Origin: a bacterium | GTDB lineage: Bacteria; Electryoneota; Electryoneia; Electryoneales; Electryoneaceae | Reading direction: 5' to 3' | Assembly (NCBI GenBank): GCA_028278125.1 | Contig: JANQEY010000227.1 | Span: forward strand, 1-32,363 | Length of the DNA: 32,363 nt | Shown: positions 16,671 to 25,363 of the stretch, in pieces | How positions within the stretch are numbered: the stretch's first letter is position 1 | How the letters are laid out: each line of letters starts with the position of its first letter | Position numbers and translations under genes: made by a program | The notes under the pieces: generated by a model | Database searches by the model: none | Seen by the model: only the letters and a program-made list of their open reading frames with translations | What the model was told of the DNA's origin: nothing

Positions 16671-18239
16671 TCATTTACTATTTCCACTGAACCAACTGAA
16701 ATAATGATTGTAAGAAACAGAGATCTCCCAGTTTTCCAAGCCGCTGTCCAGTCCTTCAGTGTTTAAATCGTGTTGTCCTGAGAGGTTAAAATGAAAACCA
16801 TTATATGGGATCGCAAACATGTGCAGCTTGAAATATGTAGATTCGGAATCGACACCACTAGGAAAATCAACTTTCTGCGATGTAGTCAATGGACTGAATG
16901 GATCATTCAGGATACTATTCTCGCCCCATTTAAATGATCCGAGGGTGGTTTCGATCATCAACGGGAATGGGAAAATAAAACGAATCCCTCCTTCAATCTT
17001 TTCAGCATCGTTTCCCATCGGATGACCCAATGGATAACCTCGGTTTACGAAATTGGTTGGGCTGAATCCTTCAGAAACGATAAAATCATGTTGAAAAGTG
17101 TATGTGTCCAGGTGGACATAGTTTCCGAATAGAGTGAAATTCATTCCCGACATCTTATGATTCCAGGCCAGTCGAGAAGAATACCCCAGTGAATTATCAC
17201 GACCCTTTTCATACCCTTCTTTATCAAGCTTATACTCGTCCAGTATAAATGAGGTTGTCAGACGTAAATGATTAAACAGATACCAGTCCATGTAAGCGAA
17301 CCAGAGGGCGTTGTTTTGTGTAGCACCCGACTCATTCGACCTGTAGTTCTGATCAACTTCAAGGTGAAAGGCGAGAGGATTCACAAATGCCAGGTCAATT
17401 GGGCGATCTTCACCGGCGAGGATTGAAATCTCCCCGATTCCCACGAGAAAATTACGTTTGTTTCTGTATTCGAGGGCACGACCGGCAATGTATCTCTGGA
17501 TAGTTTTATTGCCGTCAACTCTTTCAGTCTCAAGAAAACCATAGAATGAACGGAACCTGAAACCGGCATGGGAGAACTGCAACTGAATTCTTTCAAAAGC
17601 TGGTATATGACCGCCCATGACCAGGTTTTTGTTGCAGTTTGGACCCCAGATTTCACGACCTCTGCCAAATTCGGCCTGGAACCAATTGTTGCGGTAGCCT
17701 AATAGAGCCTGATCCAGTTCAGCGGTGCTCTGCCCACCACGTTCTGTATCTCTTTCGTGACCTGTGTAATGGGGTAGACTTGCAGGTTCATTCGTTGATC
17801 TTGAATAGACACGACCATACACATTTTTATGAGCGAACAGGTCAATGTACAGCGCAGGTTGGATGGCAGTATTTTCATAATCCCGGTTTGGGCCAATCTG
17901 TCGTGAAACACCCATTCCCGCAATACCAACCAGTCCAATACCATCCCTGGATCCTTCTTTTACATCCTCTACACGATCGCCGTAGTTGCTAATAAACCTG
18001 GCAAGCCAAAGTTCCTGGATTGGCCTGGAGATATCTTCGGGATTAGATATTTCCAGTGGGTGGAAGATATTGTGATTTTCCCAGAGATAACCGGCGTCGA
18101 CCATCGCGTCAATCACTGAAGAATAATAAAAATCCTGTGGATAAGTCTGTGCCCGGGAATTTTGAGCAAATGGAATTGAGGCTGCTATAATAATCAGCGA
18201 CAGCAATAAAACTGGATTTTTATCTCCCGGTAATTTCAT
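16671..18239 (-). CDS. wzi: Capsule assembly protein Wzi family (outer-membrane beta-barrel)
   Basis: A 522-residue protein with an N-terminal signal peptide (KLPGDKN basic start, hydrophobic core about residues 9-24, likely cleavage near NSRA-Q at about 30). The mature part has alternating aromatic/polar strands throughout, typical of a beta-barrel, and features of the Wzi family such as the N-terminal helix-rich start, GRGREIWGP, PAFERIQLQFS and an aromatic-rich C-terminus (HYFSWFSG). Wzi binds capsular polysaccharide at the outer surface. Its presence indicates a Gram-negative envelope and that at least part of the polymer is cell-attached. It starts 12 bp after the stop of the aminotransferase gene, so it belongs to the same transcript. 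Confidence 0.85.
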   Translation of the reverse strand: MKLPGDKNPVLLLSLIIIAASIPFAQNSRAQTYPQDFYYSSVIDAMVDAGYLWENHNIFHPLEISNPEDISRPIQELWLARFISNYGDRVEDVKEGSRDGIGLVGIAGMGVSRQIGPNRDYENTAIQPALYIDLFAHKNVYGRVYSRSTNEPASLPHYTGHERDTERGGQSTAELDQALLGYRNNWFQAEFGRGREIWGPNCNKNLVMGGHIPAFERIQLQFSHAGFRFRSFYGFLETERVDGNKTIQRYIAGRALEYRNKRNFLVGIGEISILAGEDRPIDLAFVNPLAFHLEVDQNYRSNESGATQNNALWFAYMDWYLFNHLRLTTSFILDEYKLDKEGYEKGRDNSLGYSSRLAWNHKMSGMNFTLFGNYVHLDTYTFQHDFIVSEGFSPTNFVNRGYPLGHPMGNDAEKIEGGIRFIFPFPLMIETTLGSFKWGENSILNDPFSPLTTSQKVDFPSGVDSESTYFKLHMFAIPYNGFHFNLSGQHDLNTEGLDSGLENWEISVSYNHYFSWFSGNSK

Positions 18240-18251
18240 AATATCTTTCTG

Positions 18252-19466
18252 CTAAACCTTATTCTCTTCTACTATTTTAATTACCGATTCGATAACATAA
18301 TTTATCTCATCATCCTTCATCGAGGGGAATATCGGCAAAGACACAAGTTGAGGCCAGATTGAATTTGAGACGGGGAACAATTCAGGTTTATAACCAAATT
18401 TCTCCCTGTAAAAAGGCATCATATGCAGGGGTTGCCAGTGAACCGAACATTGGACTTCCCTGGTCACCATCTTGTTGATAAATTCCGCGCGGTCGATAGT
18501 TAATTTTTCCAGGTCAAGACGGATGCTGTATAGGTGCCAGGCGTGTTGATGAAGTTCATCGTCGGCTACCGGTGTTATTATCTCCGGTACTTCAGCAAAC
18601 CCAAAGTTAAATTGATCAGCTACCCTTTTCCTTTGTTGATAAAGCTCTTCAACCCTTTCAAGCTGGCGAAAACCGAGCGCAGATGCGATATCAGTCAAGT
18701 TATACTTATAACCCGGTGCGACTATTTCATAATACCATGAACCGGACCCGGAATATCTTTTCCAGGCGTCGTTATTCATCCCATGCAAGGACATCAGCCT
18801 GATTCTATCAGCAATATCCTTATCGTCAGTAATAACCATACCGCCTTCGCCGGTTGTGATACATTTGTTCGCATAGAACGAAAAACATCCTGTTCTTCCA
18901 AATCGACCAGCGTGGTTCCAGTTTGAATTAGTAGACGGACGATAACGCGATGGAAGCGCATGGGCTGCGTCTTCGATTATCTCTATTTGATGTTTGCTGC
19001 AGATTTCGGATATCTTTTTCATGTCGCAGCAATAGCCGCCATAATGCATGGGAAAAACAGCTCTTAATTTTCCATAGGGTGGTTTTAATCCGGCAACCGG
19101 ATCGTCATTGAGGATTTTGGTGATCGTAGAGCTAAGCTTCTCCGGATCCAGGCAGAGTGTTTCATCGCAGTCGATAAATACAGGAACGGCCTGGTGATAT
19201 TGAATAACCTCAGCGGTAGCGGCGAAAGTCATGGTTGGTACCAGGATCATATCACCCGGTTGGATACTGATTGCTTCAAGCGACAGGTGAAGCGCGGCAG
19301 TACAGGAATTGAGCGCTATGGCGTATTCGGCACCCGTATATTCGGCAAATTTCTCTTCGAATTTTTTTGTCTTGGGACCGGTTGTTAACCAGCCAGATTT
19401 TAACGAATCGACAACTTCGGATATCTCTTCCTCAGACAAATCAACACGAAAAAAAGGTACTTTCAT
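18252..19466 (-). CDS. DegT/DnrJ/EryC1/StrS aminotransferase (ArnB/PseC-like)
   Basis: A 404-residue PLP-dependent sugar aminotransferase. The ATG follows AGGAAACGGGA. Key residues are visible: EDAAHA with Asp166 contacting the pyridine nitrogen, and FSFYANKCITTGEGG with Lys201 as the Schiff-base lysine. The openings SGWLTTGPKTKKFEEKFAEY and ALNSCTAALHLSL are typical of the ArnB/PseC/PglE-type group, which aminates the C4 keto group of UDP-4-keto sugars using glutamate. The gene lies next to the phosphoglycosyl transferase, so the aminated sugar may be the first sugar of the repeat unit, as in pgl-type systems; that is inference. The required 4,6-dehydratase is not in the window. Confidence 0.9.
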   Translation of the reverse strand: MKVPFFRVDLSEEEISEVVDSLKSGWLTTGPKTKKFEEKFAEYTGAEYAIALNSCTAALHLSLEAISIQPGDMILVPTMTFAATAEVIQYHQAVPVFIDCDETLCLDPEKLSSTITKILNDDPVAGLKPPYGKLRAVFPMHYGGYCCDMKKISEICSKHQIEIIEDAAHALPSRYRPSTNSNWNHAGRFGRTGCFSFYANKCITTGEGGMVITDDKDIADRIRLMSLHGMNNDAWKRYSGSGSWYYEIVAPGYKYNLTDIASALGFRQLERVEELYQQRKRVADQFNFGFAEVPEIITPVADDELHQHAWHLYSIRLDLEKLTIDRAEFINKMVTREVQCSVHWQPLHMMPFYREKFGYKPELFPVSNSIWPQLVSLPIFPSMKDDEINYVIESVIKIVEENKV

Positions 19467-19514
19467 TCCCGTTTCCTATCAGTTCAATCAGTCCAGGCTT
19501 TCACGGTAACATAA

Positions 19515-20189
19515 TCAGATTCCAAGCTCAATTATTTTTTTCTTAGCCTGTACGGCAAAAGAGTTGTCCGGGGTGGCGAAAAATCTTCCCAGGGTTAAAC
19601 TCCAGACAGTCTGCAAGATAATATAAAAATCGACACGGAAACTTCTTTCTTCAACATATTTGAGCGATAATTGCATCTTAATCGGTAGAACGACATCCAG
19701 GTATGCTTTTTCACGATCATTTGCGATATCGAGTACCGACTCTTCGTCCCTGAACTGCAGAGTTGAAAAATCAGTAATACCCGGTCTGACATTAAACACT
19801 TTATCCCATTCTGGTTTATAAAAAGCAACGTATCTTGGAACCTCTGGACGAGGTCCCACCAGGCTCATTTCTCCTTTAAATACATTCCAAAGTTCAGGGA
19901 GTTCGTCGATCTTTGTACGGCGAAGCATTCTTCCGATGGATGTAATCCTTGTATCATTACGAGTTGTTACCTGTGGCCTGTTTCTGTCGCTTGAAACGAA
20001 CATAGTCCGAAACTTGACTAAATTGAATGAATGTTTATTAAGTCCTACCCGTGATTGGCGGAAAAACGCGGGACCGGGCGAAGTTCGCCGAACCAGGAAA
20101 CTGACGATAATAAATAACGGAAGGAGGGTTACCAGAACGATCCCGGTAGATAAAATATCAAACGCCCTTTTAAGTTGTTCGTAAATCAT
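19515..20189 (-). CDS. Initiating phosphoglycosyl transferase (PglC/WbaP bacterial sugar transferase family)
   Basis: A 224-residue protein close in length to minimal PglC-type enzymes, without the N-terminal multi-span part of WbaP. It has KRAFD (7-11), one hydrophobic re-entrant/anchor helix (about 12-33), GPAFFRQSRVG, KFRTM (59-63), the catalytic Asp95-Glu96 in KIDELPELWNVFKGEMSLVG, and GPRPE (112-116). Such enzymes move a sugar-1-phosphate from a UDP-sugar to undecaprenyl phosphate, the first committed step of the repeat unit. It lies between the GT2 gene (18 bp away) and an ArnB/PseC-like aminotransferase gene. All catalytic residues are present. The sugar transferred cannot be read from sequence. 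Confidence 0.92.
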   Translation of the reverse strand: MIYEQLKRAFDILSTGIVLVTLLPLFIIVSFLVRRTSPGPAFFRQSRVGLNKHSFNLVKFRTMFVSSDRNRPQVTTRNDTRITSIGRMLRRTKIDELPELWNVFKGEMSLVGPRPEVPRYVAFYKPEWDKVFNVRPGITDFSTLQFRDEESVLDIANDREKAYLDVVLPIKMQLSLKYVEERSFRVDFYIILQTVWSLTLGRFFATPDNSFAVQAKKKIIELGI

Positions 20190-20207
20190 TTAGATACCGG
20201 GACCAGG

Positions 20208-21230
20208 TTATTTTTTACTACAACATTTACAAATACCATTCGACCTTAACCAGCTGACAGCAAATCCAGCGGCATAAGAAAAATGCAGAATAAATACAGC
20301 CGGGATAAACATTAATCCGATCTTCCACCCACGTTTTATACCAGTTAAAAAACCGAATAGACCAAGTGCGGAAATATAACAGAACAGGGGAGCAGAACTT
20401 ATCCACCTGGGGATTCGCGGAAAGAGTTTTCCGAGTAACAACAATAATGAGGTAATTGTAAAAAATCCAATTGGTGCAAGATGACGCGGTGTTACGACAA
20501 TCTTGTGCTTGTTCATGACGATTACACGCCAGAAGCCATACTGGAAGTACTGGTGGAACAATTTTAATGGTGTTTCACGGACATAATAATCTACGCGAGC
20601 ATGAGGAGTGAGATATACCTTCGCTCCTGCCTTCTTCAGCCTGTAGTTCAGCTCATCATCCTGGTTCCTCACCAGGTTTTCGTCATATAATCCGATTTTG
20701 TCAAAGATATCCTTACGGAAAACTGGAAAAGCTACACCTTCTCCATATCCCTCGTAATCCGGATGCCGATGGGTGGCGTTACCGATACCCACAGGATGGG
20801 ACATTGCTTCAGCGACGGCCATTCCGAACGCAGTTTTCCCCTTGCTCCGAACGGGACCACCGGCACATGCAACTTCAGAGTTTCTTTCGAGAGTCTTTAT
20901 CGACTCTTTTAAATAATCCGGAGAGTATTCAGCATGGCCTCCCATGATTGCCACATATTTTCCACGGGATTCGTTTATACCCAGGTTCATTGCTGCCGGG
21001 GTGATTTTTTTATGGTTATCAAGTACCCTGATCTGGGGATATTCCTCGGCTAGTTCTTTAAGGATTTCACGAGTGCCATCCGTGGACATCCCGTCCGCAA
21101 CCAGCAACTCCATATCTTCATCGGGAATGCTTTGTTCAAGGATGGATAAAACTGTTTCCCTGATATTATTAACTTCGTTCCGGCAAAGGACAACAACCGA
21201 AACAAGGGGAAGTTTGCTGTTATTTTCCAT
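20208..21230 (-). CDS. GT2-family glycosyltransferase with C-terminal membrane segments (ExoA-like)
   Basis: The start is taken as ATG 21230 (MENNSKLP), which puts it 4 bp after the epimerase stop. The frame extends to 21296, but that would overlap the epimerase by 62 bp. The 340-residue product has the GT-A opening VSVVVLCRNEVNNIRETV (10-27), VADGMSTDGT (44-53) and a nucleotide-binding region. The position usually holding the metal-binding acidic motif reads MGGHAEYSPDYL (96-107), where related ExoA-type enzymes often show an Asp before the Ala/Gly-His. The later LVRNQDDELNYRLKKAG matches the ED/QDxEL region. About three hydrophobic segments form the C-terminal 100 residues, anchoring it in the membrane. 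Probably adds a sugar to the lipid-linked repeat unit. Confidence 0.85.
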   Translation of the reverse strand: MENNSKLPLVSVVVLCRNEVNNIRETVLSILEQSIPDEDMELLVADGMSTDGTREILKELAEEYPQIRVLDNHKKITPAAMNLGINESRGKYVAIMGGHAEYSPDYLKESIKTLERNSEVACAGGPVRSKGKTAFGMAVAEAMSHPVGIGNATHRHPDYEGYGEGVAFPVFRKDIFDKIGLYDENLVRNQDDELNYRLKKAGAKVYLTPHARVDYYVRETPLKLFHQYFQYGFWRVIVMNKHKIVVTPRHLAPIGFFTITSLLLLLGKLFPRIPRWISSAPLFCYISALGLFGFLTGIKRGWKIGLMFIPAVFILHFSYAAGFAVSWLRSNGICKCCSKK

Positions 21231-21234
21231 AATA

Positions 21235-22287
21235 TTACTGGGGGATTGGCCTGCCGGATCCATAATAATCCAGGAACCAGTCAAGGAATTTTCCAATACC
21301 CTCTTCTATATCAACTTTTGGTGAATACCCGAAATCTTGCTCGAGGTCATCAACCTCAGCCCATGTTTTCTGCACATCACCATCCTGCATTCCAACTTCA
21401 TGGACGATAGCTTTTTTACCCATTTTTTCTTCGATCAATTGAAGAAACCTTCGAAGTTCAATGCAGTTACCCCTGCCGATGTTGTATAACTTGTATGGTG
21501 CGGGACTGGAGCCCGGATCAGGATTTTCACCCGACCAGGAACTGTTGCCTTCAGCAGGATGACCCATCACATGAATAATACCACCGACTATATCGTCGAT
21601 ATAGGTAAAATCACGCATCATGTCACCGTGATTATATAATTCAAGTGGCTCACCGAGGAATATGGAGCGGCTGAATTTAAACAGAGCCATGTCCGGACGT
21701 CCCCAGGGTCCATAAACGGTGAAGAATCGTAATCCTGTGGTGGGAAGGCTGAAAAGATGAGAATATGTATGTGCCATCAACTCGTTTGCTTTTTTACTGG
21801 CGGCATATAAAGATACCGGATGGTCTACATTATCGTGAACAGAAAATGGAATTTTTGTGTTCAGGCCATAAACGGAGCTCGAGGAAGCATAAACAAAATG
21901 TTTAACGTTGTTACGACGGCATACATCGAGAATATGGAAAAACCCTGACAGGTTTGTATCAACATATGCCTTTGGATTTTTCAATGAATACCGGACACCC
22001 GCCTGTGCTGCCAGGTTGACTACGATACCAAATTTGTGCTTTTCGAATAGTGAATCAATTGTGAGTTTATCTGCAAGATCCAGTCCGACAAATTCAAACT
22101 GGTCATGTTTCTTTAATTCATTTACTCTCGCCGCCTTCAAAGAAACGTCGTAATAGGGGTCCATGTTGTCCAGGCCAACAACTTGTAAATCCATTTCGAG
22201 TAATCGATTAGAAAGATGATAACCGATAAAACCAGCTGCGCCAGTTACCAGGATTTTATTGTCATTATTCAGGATTGCGTTTTCCAT
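21235..22287 (-). CDS. NAD-dependent epimerase, UDP-glucuronate 4-epimerase-like
   Basis: A 350-residue extended short-chain dehydrogenase. NAD-binding TGAAGFIG (15-22), the Ser region YASSSSVYG (133-141) and the Y-x3-K pair Tyr161/Lys165 in YAASKKANE are intact. AAQAGVRYSLKNPKAYVDTN and the DNMDPYYDVSLKAAR loop are characteristic of the UDP-glucuronate/UDP-galacturonate 4-epimerase group rather than of plain GalE. It would supply UDP-galacturonate for the polymer. It ends 4 bp before the GT2 start, so the two are tightly linked and the GT2 may use this product; that is inference. The UDP-glucose dehydrogenase that feeds it is not in the window. Confidence 0.85.
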   Translation of the reverse strand: MENAILNNDNKILVTGAAGFIGYHLSNRLLEMDLQVVGLDNMDPYYDVSLKAARVNELKKHDQFEFVGLDLADKLTIDSLFEKHKFGIVVNLAAQAGVRYSLKNPKAYVDTNLSGFFHILDVCRRNNVKHFVYASSSSVYGLNTKIPFSVHDNVDHPVSLYAASKKANELMAHTYSHLFSLPTTGLRFFTVYGPWGRPDMALFKFSRSIFLGEPLELYNHGDMMRDFTYIDDIVGGIIHVMGHPAEGNSSWSGENPDPGSSPAPYKLYNIGRGNCIELRRFLQLIEEKMGKKAIVHEVGMQDGDVQKTWAEVDDLEQDFGYSPKVDIEEGIGKFLDWFLDYYGSGRPIPQ

Positions 22288-22333
22288 GTATGTTCCAAAA
22301 TGATTTCTATTAAGATTTTCAAATGGCTGTTAA

Positions 22334-23119
22334 TTATTCGATTGATTCCGAGTGAAAAGCCCAAAGCGCAAAATTAACATCATTAGGAATTTCTTCGTGC
22401 CAATCTGTATCGATGACACCTTTATTCTGAACTGTATGCCAGTGGTGTCCATTGAATTGCAGATTATATCCATATTCTTTCAGTTTATCAATCACAAAGT
22501 CCGGATTAATATTCAACTTGTCGCGCATTTTCCGGTAATGATACTCCATAATAATTTGGGGATGGTATTTTTCGCACACTTTTTTCATGCCCTGGACAGC
22601 AAAGTATTCAAATCCTTCAATATCCATCTTGATAATTGTCGGTTTTATCGAATAGCTATCACAGAAATCATCAATGGAGATTTCATTGTTTCCTGAAATT
22701 TCAGCCACTTTTCTCCTGAATATATGCAACTGATTGGAGCAGTATTTCTTATTGTTCCTGTTCAAAAGCCAGGATTGATAATCTTCAGCTTCAATTGAAT
22801 AGATGTTTCTGGAATTTGTCAGATTCCATGCCAGGATTGAATAATCTCCATACGCAGCGCCGATATCAAGAAATACAGGATCATCACCAAGGATTTCAAT
22901 GAATTTTCTGCAGAATGATGTTTCATATTTTCCTTCAGTATCCACTCCGGTTAGTTTACCGGAAAAGTCGTCCTGCTCATACTGGTTTATGTCGTATGAG
23001 GGTGCCAGGTGAACAACATTCACATCTCCAATCTTTCGATCCCATTCTTCTATAGATGATCTATTATAGATCCAGTTACGGATTACAGGAACGGATTTAA
23101 CTGCTTTTTTTAACGACAT
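22334..23119 (-). CDS. FkbM-family methyltransferase
   Basis: A 261-residue protein with the FkbM-type SAM-binding core: VFLDIGAAYGDYS (82-94), an acidic residue after strand 2 in YSIEAEDY, and the family signature IIKMDIEGFEYFAVQGM (162-178), followed by IIMEYHY. FkbM enzymes O-methylate hydroxyls of natural products and sugars. In a glycan locus the target is most likely a sugar hydroxyl. It sits between the sulfotransferase (78 bp) and the epimerase (46 bp) in the leftward operon. The N-terminal 60 residues are not part of the conserved core. Confidence 0.88.
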   Translation of the reverse strand: MSLKKAVKSVPVIRNWIYNRSSIEEWDRKIGDVNVVHLAPSYDINQYEQDDFSGKLTGVDTEGKYETSFCRKFIEILGDDPVFLDIGAAYGDYSILAWNLTNSRNIYSIEAEDYQSWLLNRNNKKYCSNQLHIFRRKVAEISGNNEISIDDFCDSYSIKPTIIKMDIEGFEYFAVQGMKKVCEKYHPQIIMEYHYRKMRDKLNINPDFVIDKLKEYGYNLQFNGHHWHTVQNKGVIDTDWHEEIPNDVNFALWAFHSESIE

Positions 23120-23197
23120 ACTTTCCCCGGAAAACTTCTTTTAATTATAATAATATCAACACTAAAGCAAGAGGTAGTGCAATATTCATAAATATGA

Positions 23198-24304
23198 CTA
23201 TTTCAGAATCCTATTTATTACACCATCGGCATTCATCAAAGGTAATGTATTGTAAATACGATGGCCGTAAAGTCTGTTCATCATTCGAAAAATATGAATC
23301 CATCTCTTTATTTGGCGCCACTTGTATAAAACTTTCCTTAACAATTCTGAACTTGTGGGATGGCCAGGACTGTGCTTTATCCAATCAATTGATAGATTTA
23401 ATAATTTTGTAGTGTTTGCAAGTTTTGTCTCGCATGTATATCCATAGCAAGCCATAAATTTACCGAGAAAAGATTCAATCAACTCGGTACTTTGTTTATC
23501 GAGATTTCCCTGCCATCTCCCTATTGGTTTAGTGCTGATCTTTTCGAACTTATCACCATGCATGGAATTTCCATACCATGGTTTTGATAATTTTGTTGGA
23601 CTAAGCAATGTATCTTCGAAATCAATTCCGAGAAATCGGCATATAGTTTTAATTACCTCATCTCTGTTAACGACTAAATCTTCATATCTAATCATCAGGT
23701 GATTTTCTGGATATCTCGCCGTAAAATATATCCAGGAGCTGATACTATTCCCCCAGTCATATATAAAATTCTCGATGTAATATGCATGACCTTCCTTATG
23801 GCGTTTTTTTGAGTATGATAGGTAACAGTCTCGTGGATCACGTACTATATATATCGCACGTAATTGGGGAAAGTTTTTTATGTACCAGGATAGAAAACGC
23901 TCCATCTGTGGTGTTTTTTCTACCCAGTATTTTTTACCTGCCTGTTTCGATGTTTCAGCAAAGGCATTCATTAAGCAGGAGAGAATTTTTCCGTGTGAAG
24001 TCGGAGTATTGCCCGTCAGCTTCCAGAATTCTTTTTTGAACTGGTCATAATCAAAATCCGAATAATCGAGATTTCCCTCAAGCCCATCATACTGTGAATA
24101 GCCTAAGCGTCTGCTGGAACTTTTAGAAACCAGCCATTCTGCGGCTTCTTCTAAAGATTTCTTAGGATTAAAAGCCTGTGTATAGGCTGCATAAAAGGTT
24201 TCTTCCGGAAAAACACATGCCTTGGAGTGACCATCAAGGAGAGCAGATAACAGGGATGTCCCCGATTTCTGATGTCCACAAATTAGAAGGGGTATTTCCG
24301 GCAC
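23198..24304 (-). CDS. PAPS-dependent sulfotransferase
   Basis: The GTG start at 24304 has GAGGAAA about 9 bp upstream. The 368-residue protein carries the 5'-phosphosulfate-binding loop in CGHQKSGTSLLSALLDGH (Lys13 of HQKSGTS), the EKTP motif (129-132) and the 3'-phosphate-binding motif VRDPRDCYLSYS (154-165; Arg155 and Ser163), then RYEDLV. These are the defining motifs of the sulfotransferase family using PAPS. The enzyme would sulfate a hydroxyl or amino group, most likely of a sugar in the polymer or its lipid-linked intermediate. No signal peptide, so cytoplasmic. PAPS synthesis genes are not in the window. Sulfated surface polysaccharide is the natural inference from its place inside the locus. 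Confidence 0.9.
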   Translation of the reverse strand: MPEIPLLICGHQKSGTSLLSALLDGHSKACVFPEETFYAAYTQAFNPKKSLEEAAEWLVSKSSSRRLGYSQYDGLEGNLDYSDFDYDQFKKEFWKLTGNTPTSHGKILSCLMNAFAETSKQAGKKYWVEKTPQMERFLSWYIKNFPQLRAIYIVRDPRDCYLSYSKKRHKEGHAYYIENFIYDWGNSISSWIYFTARYPENHLMIRYEDLVVNRDEVIKTICRFLGIDFEDTLLSPTKLSKPWYGNSMHGDKFEKISTKPIGRWQGNLDKQSTELIESFLGKFMACYGYTCETKLANTTKLLNLSIDWIKHSPGHPTSSELLRKVLYKWRQIKRWIHIFRMMNRLYGHRIYNTLPLMNADGVINRILK

Positions 24305-24337
24305 AATTAGTTTCCTCGATTACAAAAAATTTAGGAA

Positions 24338-25363
24338 TCAGGAATTATTCACTATTTCAATTAAATCTTCAATTAATTCTATTGTCTTAAGATGATCCGG
24401 CAGGTTTGAACCCGGTGAAACATCATCATTTTTTTCACAGAGACAGTTTAGAAAAGTTACCATCTGAGAGCAAAGACCCGGTTTAAATTGTTTGTCGTAC
24501 CACTCCAACTCTAAAGGAACAGGCTTTTCGTTTTCAATAATTATCTGTCCCTTTTCCATAGGCGATAGATCGATCATAACATTATCACCGAACAGTCGCA
24601 GCCAATATCCGGGAGTACTCTGGAAGTGAGTAGTAAATGTTCCCAATGTTCCATCTTTGAATTTTAATGCAACTGAAGAGTTTTCACCATTTTTTTCGAA
24701 ATCTGATCTCCCAAAACCACTAATAGCATCAATATCTCCACCAAAATATCGGAGCAGATCTATATAATGGATTGTATTAGCGATCAGCCATTTATCACAA
24801 ATCCAGCTTTCGAATTTGCCGGACTGCCTTATCCTGGAAATTGGTTCATTACATGTAAGCTGGATTCCTCTCAATGAACCAAATTGAGTTATTGTATGAT
24901 ACGCTTTTAAAACCGTACCTGTGAATCTCCGGTTTAGTGCAACAAGGTTTAAAACATTATGCTTTTCAGCCAGCTTCACAAGCGACAGAACTTCATCTGA
25001 ATTATAACCGGCGGGTTTTTCTACCAGGCATGGAATTCCGGCTTTCAGTGCCAATGTCGTTGCTTCAACTGTTGCCGAATGACTCACTGCAATAATGATT
25101 GCATCCGGCTTCGATTTTTCAATCATCTCTTCCGTTTTCTGGAATGAATTTTGGATTGGAAAATCATTTGCCAGTTTTTGCCCGGATTCTTTTGTCCTGC
25201 TGCTTATTCCAACAAGCTGAACACCATTCAGCTGTTTCAGAACCTCCAGGTGGGAGCGAGCCATTTTCCCCGCGCCGGCAACAGCAATACGTATAGATTC
25301 CCTTTCCTTAGGAACACTCCAGAAGGATTTTTGTTGACCGGATTTTTTCCTGAATCTTGTCAT
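24338..25363 (-). CDS. Gfo/Idh/MocA-family oxidoreductase
   Basis: A 341-residue NAD(P)-dependent oxidoreductase. The Rossmann motif AVAGAGKMARSH (27-38) and the family EKP motif (115-117 in CLVEKPAGY) are present, followed by an alpha/beta C-terminal domain with NTIHYIDLLRYFGGD, resembling the usual catalytic His region. The start codon overlaps the stop of the upstream gene by 4 bp (ATGA), so the two oxidoreductases are translationally coupled. The family oxidises or reduces sugar ring hydroxyls, inositols or keto sugars. Here a nucleotide-sugar substrate for the polysaccharide is likely, but the reaction cannot be named. Confidence 0.87.
   Translation of the reverse strand: MTRFRKKSGQQKSFWSVPKERESIRIAVAGAGKMARSHLEVLKQLNGVQLVGISSRTKESGQKLANDFPIQNSFQKTEEMIEKSKPDAIIIAVSHSATVEATTLALKAGIPCLVEKPAGYNSDEVLSLVKLAEKHNVLNLVALNRRFTGTVLKAYHTITQFGSLRGIQLTCNEPISRIRQSGKFESWICDKWLIANTIHYIDLLRYFGGDIDAISGFGRSDFEKNGENSSVALKFKDGTLGTFTTHFQSTPGYWLRLFGDNVMIDLSPMEKGQIIIENEKPVPLELEWYDKQFKPGLCSQMVTFLNCLCEKNDDVSPGSNLPDHLKTIELIEDLIEIVNNS

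Noticed and set aside
16601..16671. Imperfect inverted repeat AAGAGATGGAA / TTCCAATCTCTT around the wzi stop
   Set aside because: Loop of about 45 nt, a bulge in the stem and no T-run, so not credible as a terminator.
21231..21296. Upstream extension of the GT2 gene overlapping the epimerase
   Set aside because: The first 22 residues have no GT2 similarity, and an internal ATG 4 bp after the epimerase stop gives a normal operon junction.
20944..21324. 126-residue plus-strand frame over the GT2/epimerase junction
   Set aside because: Antisense to two well-supported genes; S/I-rich translation typical of a shadow.
22352..22696. 114-residue plus-strand frame inside the FkbM gene
   Set aside because: Antisense shadow; the FkbM frame carries clear motifs.
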